A stretch of 8,504 bases of DNA from an uncultured Chloroflexota bacterium (GTDB taxonomy: Bacteria > Chloroflexota > Anaerolineae > Aggregatilineales > Phototrophicaceae), in the NCBI GenBank assembly GCA_903904765.1, contig CAIVEA010000576.1, positions 1 through 8,504 of the forward strand, in the 5' to 3' direction. This document shows positions 5,562-8,504 of the stretch, one piece after another. A program made the position numbers and the translations under genes. Position 1 is the stretch's first letter; every line of letters begins with the position of its first letter. The notes below the pieces were generated by a model. That model searched no databases. It saw nothing but the letters and a program-made list of their open reading frames with translations, and was not told the DNA's origin.

Positions 5562-5615
5562 TCTGGGGGGGCTGACCCCTCACCCCCAGAACCCTATCCT
5601 TGAAAGGGGATAGGG
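5562..5615. repeat. two adjacent hairpins in the divergent intergenic region
   Basis: The first hairpin pairs TCTGGGGG (5562-5569) with CCCCCAGA (5583-5590) around a 13-nt loop, within a run of seven G. The second pairs CCCTATCC (5592-5599) with GGATAGGG (5608-5615) around 8 nt. They start 2 bp apart and lie between the leftward tetR promoter and the rightward gene at 5665. They look like mobile palindromic repeats or an insulator; neither has a T-run. Similar GC-rich pieces recur at 7497-7529. Confidence 0.55.
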
Positions 5616-5652
5616 GACTCCCTTGCTGCTGGCAAAAATAGCCCTATCCGAC

Positions 5653-5664
5653 TAGACTAGCCGT
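5653..5664 (+). promoter_or_regulatory. putative leaderless -10 element of the PF13625-domain gene
   Basis: TAGACT (5653-5658, 4 of 6 to TATAAT with both key A2 and T6) ends 6 bp before the ATG at 5665. No purine-rich ribosome site precedes the ATG. The -35 position (TGGCAA, 5630-5635) is weak. The geometry matches that of the esterase gene at 141-154. Confidence 0.35.
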
Positions 5665-7383
5665 ATGAAAACACTGTTCCATGCCCTCAACGAAGACATT
5701 GATGTCGGAATGCTGCCCGCGCTGGCGAAGTTCTGGAAGGTCATCTTGGTCGCGCCTGACCGGGAGACTGCCACCCGCGCCCTCAGCGAGATCATGCTCG
5801 ATCCGGTGAAGGTCGAGGCCGTGTGGGACGGGCTGAAGGAAGATCAGCGCGGGGCGCTGCAAATGCTGGTCAGCTCCGGCGGCAAGATGCCCATGTCCAA
5901 GTTCGGGCGGCTGTTCGGCGAAATCCGTCCGATGGGTGCGGCGCAAATCGAGCGTGAAAAACCGCTGGAACAGCCGCAGAGCGTCACAGAGGCGCTGTAC
6001 TATCGCGGCCTGATCGCGCAGATGTTTGAAATTTCGGACACCGGCCCGCGTGTGATAGTCTACATCCCCGGCGATCTGGCGGCGGTGCTGCCGCTGCGTA
6101 AAACCTCGTATTCCAATCTCGAACCGTTACCCGGTGAGATGAGCAGTAGCGCCCCGATTGAGTCTATCCCGCTGGTCGAACCACTAGACTCGGTGACGAA
6201 CATTCGCTCCGCCGACACGTCCATCGTAGACGACCTGACGACAGTGCTGGCCTTCGTGCAAATTGCGACCCCGTTAGTCAGTGATGACCGCCTGAACGCC
6301 GACGATTGGGCGCAGTTGAAATCTTTCCTGCTGCGACCCGACGAAGACCGTTTGAGCTTCCTGTTCCGGCTGGCGTTGAGCAGCGGCCTGCTGGAATTTC
6401 AGAACGGACGCGCTTATCCCAACCGCGCTGGCGCACGCCGCTGGCTGGAGCAAAAACGCTCCGAACAGGTGCGCTTGCTGGCAGAAGCATGGCGCGAATC
6501 CGCCTTGCTGCGCGATCTGTGGCACGTCCCCGGCCTGTACCCCGAACCGGGCGGCGAACTGGACGAGTACGACGCGGCGGCGGTGCGGGCGAACGCGCTG
6601 GATTTGATGGGCGAACTGCTGCCCGCCAGCGATTGGTGGTCGCTGGAGAGCTTCATTCAGGCCGTGAAAGAGACGGATGCCGACTTCCAGCGCCCCGGCG
6701 ACTACGAAAGCTGGTACATCCGCAACGAGGCCGGCGACTTCCTGACCGGATTTGAAAGCTGGGACGCGGTGGAAGGGGCGCTGCTGGAATACTACGTCAC
6801 TGGCCCGCTGCACTGGCTGGGGCTGGTAGACCATGCCGACGAAGCGGCGCGGCTGACCGCCTACGGGCGCGGCTATCTGAAGCAGAGCGCGTGGCCTGCC
6901 CCGCCCGACCCCGATGACAAAATCAGTGTGCGCGACGACGGCACGATTCTCGTGTCGCGCAAAATCGCCCGCGTAGACCGCTTTCAGGTGGCGCGGTTCA
7001 CGACATGGGGTGCGGCGGGCGACCCGTATGCCTACCGGCTAGATGGCGCGGGCATTCAGCAGGCCGCCGAACAGGGCATCACTCCCGCCCACATCGTCAG
7101 TTTCTTAGGGCGCACGATGGGCGACGCGCCGCTGCCCGCCGCCGTCAAACGCCTGCTCGACCAGTGGGAGCGCGGACCGAGCGCCACCGTCACGCTGGAA
7201 ACTGTGACCGTGCTGCGGACAACCGCGCCGGAAACGATGGATCGCATCTACGACACGCCCACCCTGCGGCGCTATCTGGGGGCGCGGCTGGGGCCAATGG
7301 CGGTCATCGTCCGCGCCGGACAGCAGGACGGCCTGCGCGGGGCGTTGATCGAGGCTGGAATCGCCATCGAATCGCTGGACTAA
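5665..7383 (+). CDS. helicase-associated (PF13625, XPB/Ssl2 N-terminal-like) domain protein
   Basis: A 572-residue protein, probably cytoplasmic, with no signal peptide or membrane segment. Residues ~418-545 match the pattern of the domain named Helicase_C_3 or XPB/Ssl2 N-terminal. This includes an ISVRDDGTILVSRKIARVDR strand pair (from 420), a YRLDGAGIQQAAEQGITPAH helix region, then LPAAVKRLLDQWERG and a C-terminal MAVIVRAGQQDGLRGALIEAGI. No Walker A (GxGKT/S) or DExH motif is present, so it is not a helicase by itself. The N-terminal ~400 residues show repeated winged-helix-like stretches (for example LKEDQRGALQMLVSSGGKMP and VTEALYYRGLIAQMF). Proteins of this type are usually annotated 'helicase-associated domain-containing' and have no established role; DNA repair is a guess. 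There is no ribosome site before the ATG, so leaderless translation is likely. It stands alone between spacers and ends 3 bp before repeat copy B. Confidence 0.8.
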   Translation: MKTLFHALNEDIDVGMLPALAKFWKVILVAPDRETATRALSEIMLDPVKVEAVWDGLKEDQRGALQMLVSSGGKMPMSKFGRLFGEIRPMGAAQIEREKPLEQPQSVTEALYYRGLIAQMFEISDTGPRVIVYIPGDLAAVLPLRKTSYSNLEPLPGEMSSSAPIESIPLVEPLDSVTNIRSADTSIVDDLTTVLAFVQIATPLVSDDRLNADDWAQLKSFLLRPDEDRLSFLFRLALSSGLLEFQNGRAYPNRAGARRWLEQKRSEQVRLLAEAWRESALLRDLWHVPGLYPEPGGELDEYDAAAVRANALDLMGELLPASDWWSLESFIQAVKETDADFQRPGDYESWYIRNEAGDFLTGFESWDAVEGALLEYYVTGPLHWLGLVDHADEAARLTAYGRGYLKQSAWPAPPDPDDKISVRDDGTILVSRKIARVDRFQVARFTTWGAAGDPYAYRLDGAGIQQAAEQGITPAHIVSFLGRTMGDAPLPAAVKRLLDQWERGPSATVTLETVTVLRTTAPETMDRIYDTPTLRRYLGARLGPMAVIVRAGQQDGLRGALIEAGIAIESLD

Positions 7384-7386
7384 CCA

Positions 7387-7424
7387 CCCTCATCCCCAGC
7401 CCTTCTCCCTCAGAGCGAAGGGAG
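7387..7424 (+). repeat. 38-bp dispersed repeat, copy B
   Basis: The reverse complement of this stretch matches 3753-3790 at 35 of 38 positions. It starts 3 bp after the stop of the preceding gene. CCCTTC and GAAGGG can pair around an 11-nt loop. The first bases of the window (from 4, ACCCTTCTCC) resemble its middle and may be the end of another copy cut by the edge. Confidence 0.8.
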
Positions 7425-7440
7425 TCAGACAAAAGACGGG

Positions 7441-7486
7441 CATTCGTAGGGACACTGCTCGCGCCGTGTCCCTACAAAAACATTCG
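7441..7486. repeat. palindromic element flanked by CATTCG
   Basis: GTAGGGACAC (7446-7455) and GTGTCCCTAC (7466-7475) form a perfect 10-bp stem with a GC-rich 10-nt loop. CATTCG occurs on both sides (7441-7446 and 7481-7486) in the same orientation, which may be a target duplication. An A-run, not a T-run, follows on the plus strand, so an intrinsic terminator is unlikely. This type of GTAGGGACAC-ended palindrome is a common dispersed non-coding repeat in some bacterial genomes, as I recall. Confidence 0.65.
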
Positions 7487-7496
7487 ATCCCCAAAA

Positions 7497-7529
7497 CCTT
7501 ACCCCAAAAAGGGGACTACAGGGGTAGGG
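7497..7529 (+). repeat. GC-rich hairpin upstream of the PhoD-family gene
   Basis: CCTTACCCC (7497-7505) pairs with GGGGTAGGG (7521-7529), with one G-U pair, across a 15-nt loop. An alternative small stem, CCCC-AAAAA-GGGG, can form inside (7502-7514). It ends 21 bp before the ATG at 7551 and just ahead of the ribosome site, so it would lie in the mRNA leader or the promoter. A role in attenuation is possible but unsupported. Confidence 0.45.
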
Positions 7530-7534
7530 TGGAT

Positions 7535-7550
7535 TAAGGAGTTTTGCTCC
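7535..7550 (+). promoter_or_regulatory. ribosome binding site of the PhoD-family gene
   Basis: TAAGGAG (7535-7541) lies 9 nt before the ATG at 7551 and 12 nt before the second ATG at 7554, which favours the first. This is one of the strongest Shine-Dalgarno sites in the window. Confidence 0.7.
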
Positions 7551-8504
7551 ATGATGAACCCGTTGCGCCTGCTCCTGATCGTGGCCGCGCTGCTGTTGTG
7601 CGCCGCCCCCGCCGCCGCCCGCCAGATGGCGGACTCCACCCTGCCGGACGGTGTTGCAGCTGGCGATGTGACGCAAACCAGCGTCGTGCTATGGGCGCGC
7701 AGCACCGCCCCCGGCGCACTCACCATGAGCCTCGCCACCGACCCGACCTTCGCCACGCTGGTCGCGGTGCAAACGTTGACCGTGACCGACCCGATGCTGC
7801 CCGTCAAAACCCTGTTCAGCGGACTAACCCCCGCCACCGCTTACGTCTACCGCGTGCAGGATGCCGCCGGAACGCAGGCCGAGGGACGCTTCCGCACGCC
7901 CCCCGCTGCCGGAACCCGCGCCCCGCTGCGCTTCGGCGTGACGGGCGACTGGCGCGGCGAACTTGCGCCCTATCCTTCGATTGCGAATGCAGCAGAGCGC
8001 GATCTGGATTTCTTCGTGCAGCACGGCGACACGGTGTACACCGATTTTCCGTCTCCGGCGCTAGGGCAGATGGCTTTCACGGTGGACGAGTTCCGGCTGA
8101 AACAGGCCGAAGGCTATGGCGAACGCTACGGCCTGAACACCCGCGCAGCACTCCGCGCCGCTACCGCCGTGTTCACTACGATGGACGATCATGAGGTGCG
8201 TAACGACTATGCGGGAGGCGCGGTCATCAACAGCGACCCGCGCTTCACAGGCGACGGCGCGACGCTCATCAACGACTCGGCACTGTACGAAGCGGGCCTA
8301 CAGGCTTTTCAGGAATATAACCCGCTGACCGATGAACGTTATGGCGATACGGGCGACCCGCGCACAGCGGACGAAATCAAACTCTATCGCTACCGGACAT
8401 GGGGCGATACGGCGGCCATCTTCTTGCTGGATGCGCGTTCGTTCCGCGACGCGCCGATTGAACTGAACTTGGGCGGCGGCCTGTCGGTGGCGGCGCTCAC
8501 GGAG
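7551..8504 (+). CDS. secreted PhoD-family alkaline phosphatase/phosphodiesterase, 3'-truncated by window end
   Basis: An open frame of 318 codons runs from ATG 7551 to the window end with no stop. Residues 1-23 are a Sec-type signal peptide (basic R6, hydrophobic core, APAAA before RQ), so the product is exported. Residues ~28-117 match the PhoD N-terminal fibronectin-like domain (GVAAGDVTQTSVVLWARS, then LTPATAYVYRV). The metallophosphoesterase domain follows with GDW (132-134), QHGDTVYTD (157-165, metal-ligand D160), DDHEVRNDYAG (212-222) and LDARSFRD (293-300), all PhoD hallmarks. PhoD enzymes release phosphate from phosphoesters outside the membrane using iron and calcium. The family Cys of the ASCQ motif, an iron ligand, is absent: the matching place reads VTGDWRG. 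About a third or more of the protein is probably beyond the edge. No Pho box was recognised upstream. Confidence 0.88.
   Translation, partial: MMNPLRLLLIVAALLLCAAPAAARQMADSTLPDGVAAGDVTQTSVVLWARSTAPGALTMSLATDPTFATLVAVQTLTVTDPMLPVKTLFSGLTPATAYVYRVQDAAGTQAEGRFRTPPAAGTRAPLRFGVTGDWRGELAPYPSIANAAERDLDFFVQHGDTVYTDFPSPALGQMAFTVDEFRLKQAEGYGERYGLNTRAALRAATAVFTTMDDHEVRNDYAGGAVINSDPRFTGDGATLINDSALYEAGLQAFQEYNPLTDERYGDTGDPRTADEIKLYRYRTWGDTAAIFLLDARSFRDAPIELNLGGGLSVAALTE

Noticed and set aside
5470..5615. A shared two-way regulatory region in which the TetR protein also controls the gene at 5665.
   Set aside because: Only one palindrome was found and it lies at the tetR start, about 170 bp from the 5653 promoter element; nothing similar is near the rightward gene.
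6274..6834. A 186-codon minus-strand frame inside the PF13625-domain gene.
   Set aside because: It lies wholly within a recognisable gene on the other strand and shows no domain or ribosome site.
7446..7480. Hairpin at 7446-7475 as an intrinsic terminator for the preceding gene.
   Set aside because: The stem is followed by AAAAA, not a T-run, on the plus strand, so the classic terminator form is absent.
7544..8194. A 216-codon plus-strand frame overlapping the start of the PhoD-family gene.
   Set aside because: It is Arg-rich shadow coding in another frame; the frame from 7551 has a ribosome site, signal peptide and PhoD motifs.

Overview
This window looks like ordinary chromosomal DNA from a high-GC, Gram-variable bacterium, most likely a member of the Chloroflexota (Anaerolineae-like). 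I infer this from the mix of gene families: a stand-alone PF13625 'helicase-associated' protein, a Fes-type esterase and a PhoD-family phosphatase. Short GC-rich palindromic repeats between genes and several genes without a Shine-Dalgarno site point the same way. No rRNA, tRNA, CRISPR array or complete insertion sequence is visible.

Left part (1-1912): a plus-strand Fes/enterochelin-esterase-like alpha/beta hydrolase runs convergently into a minus-strand SixA-type phosphohistidine phosphatase. The esterase has Asp where the nucleophilic Ser should be.

Next (about 1950-2760) is a small, visibly less GC-rich toxin-antitoxin module on the minus strand: a ribbon-helix-helix antitoxin overlapping a VapC-like PIN toxin. 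The toxin is split by a +1 frameshift at a GGG run, so it is broken in this sequence. A consensus extended -10 promoter precedes it.

Centre (2821-5520): a minus-strand operon in the order TetR regulator, unrecognised ~10-TM membrane protein, SDR oxidoreductase. A good sigma70-like promoter (TTGACT-N17-TATGCT) and a perfect 16-bp palindrome lie just before the tetR gene, which suggests autoregulation of the whole operon. The SDR keeps the Asn, Tyr and Lys of the catalytic tetrad but lacks its Ser. This operon is the best candidate here for an undescribed functional unit, possibly inducible modification of a lipophilic substrate.

Right part (5560-8504): a hairpin-rich divergent intergenic region, then a plus-strand PF13625-domain protein without helicase motor motifs, then a 167-bp spacer with two palindromic repeats. 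Last is a secreted PhoD-family metallophosphoesterase that runs off the window end. One 38-bp repeat (35/38 identical) occurs twice, each time a few bases after a stop codon and in the same orientation relative to the gene.
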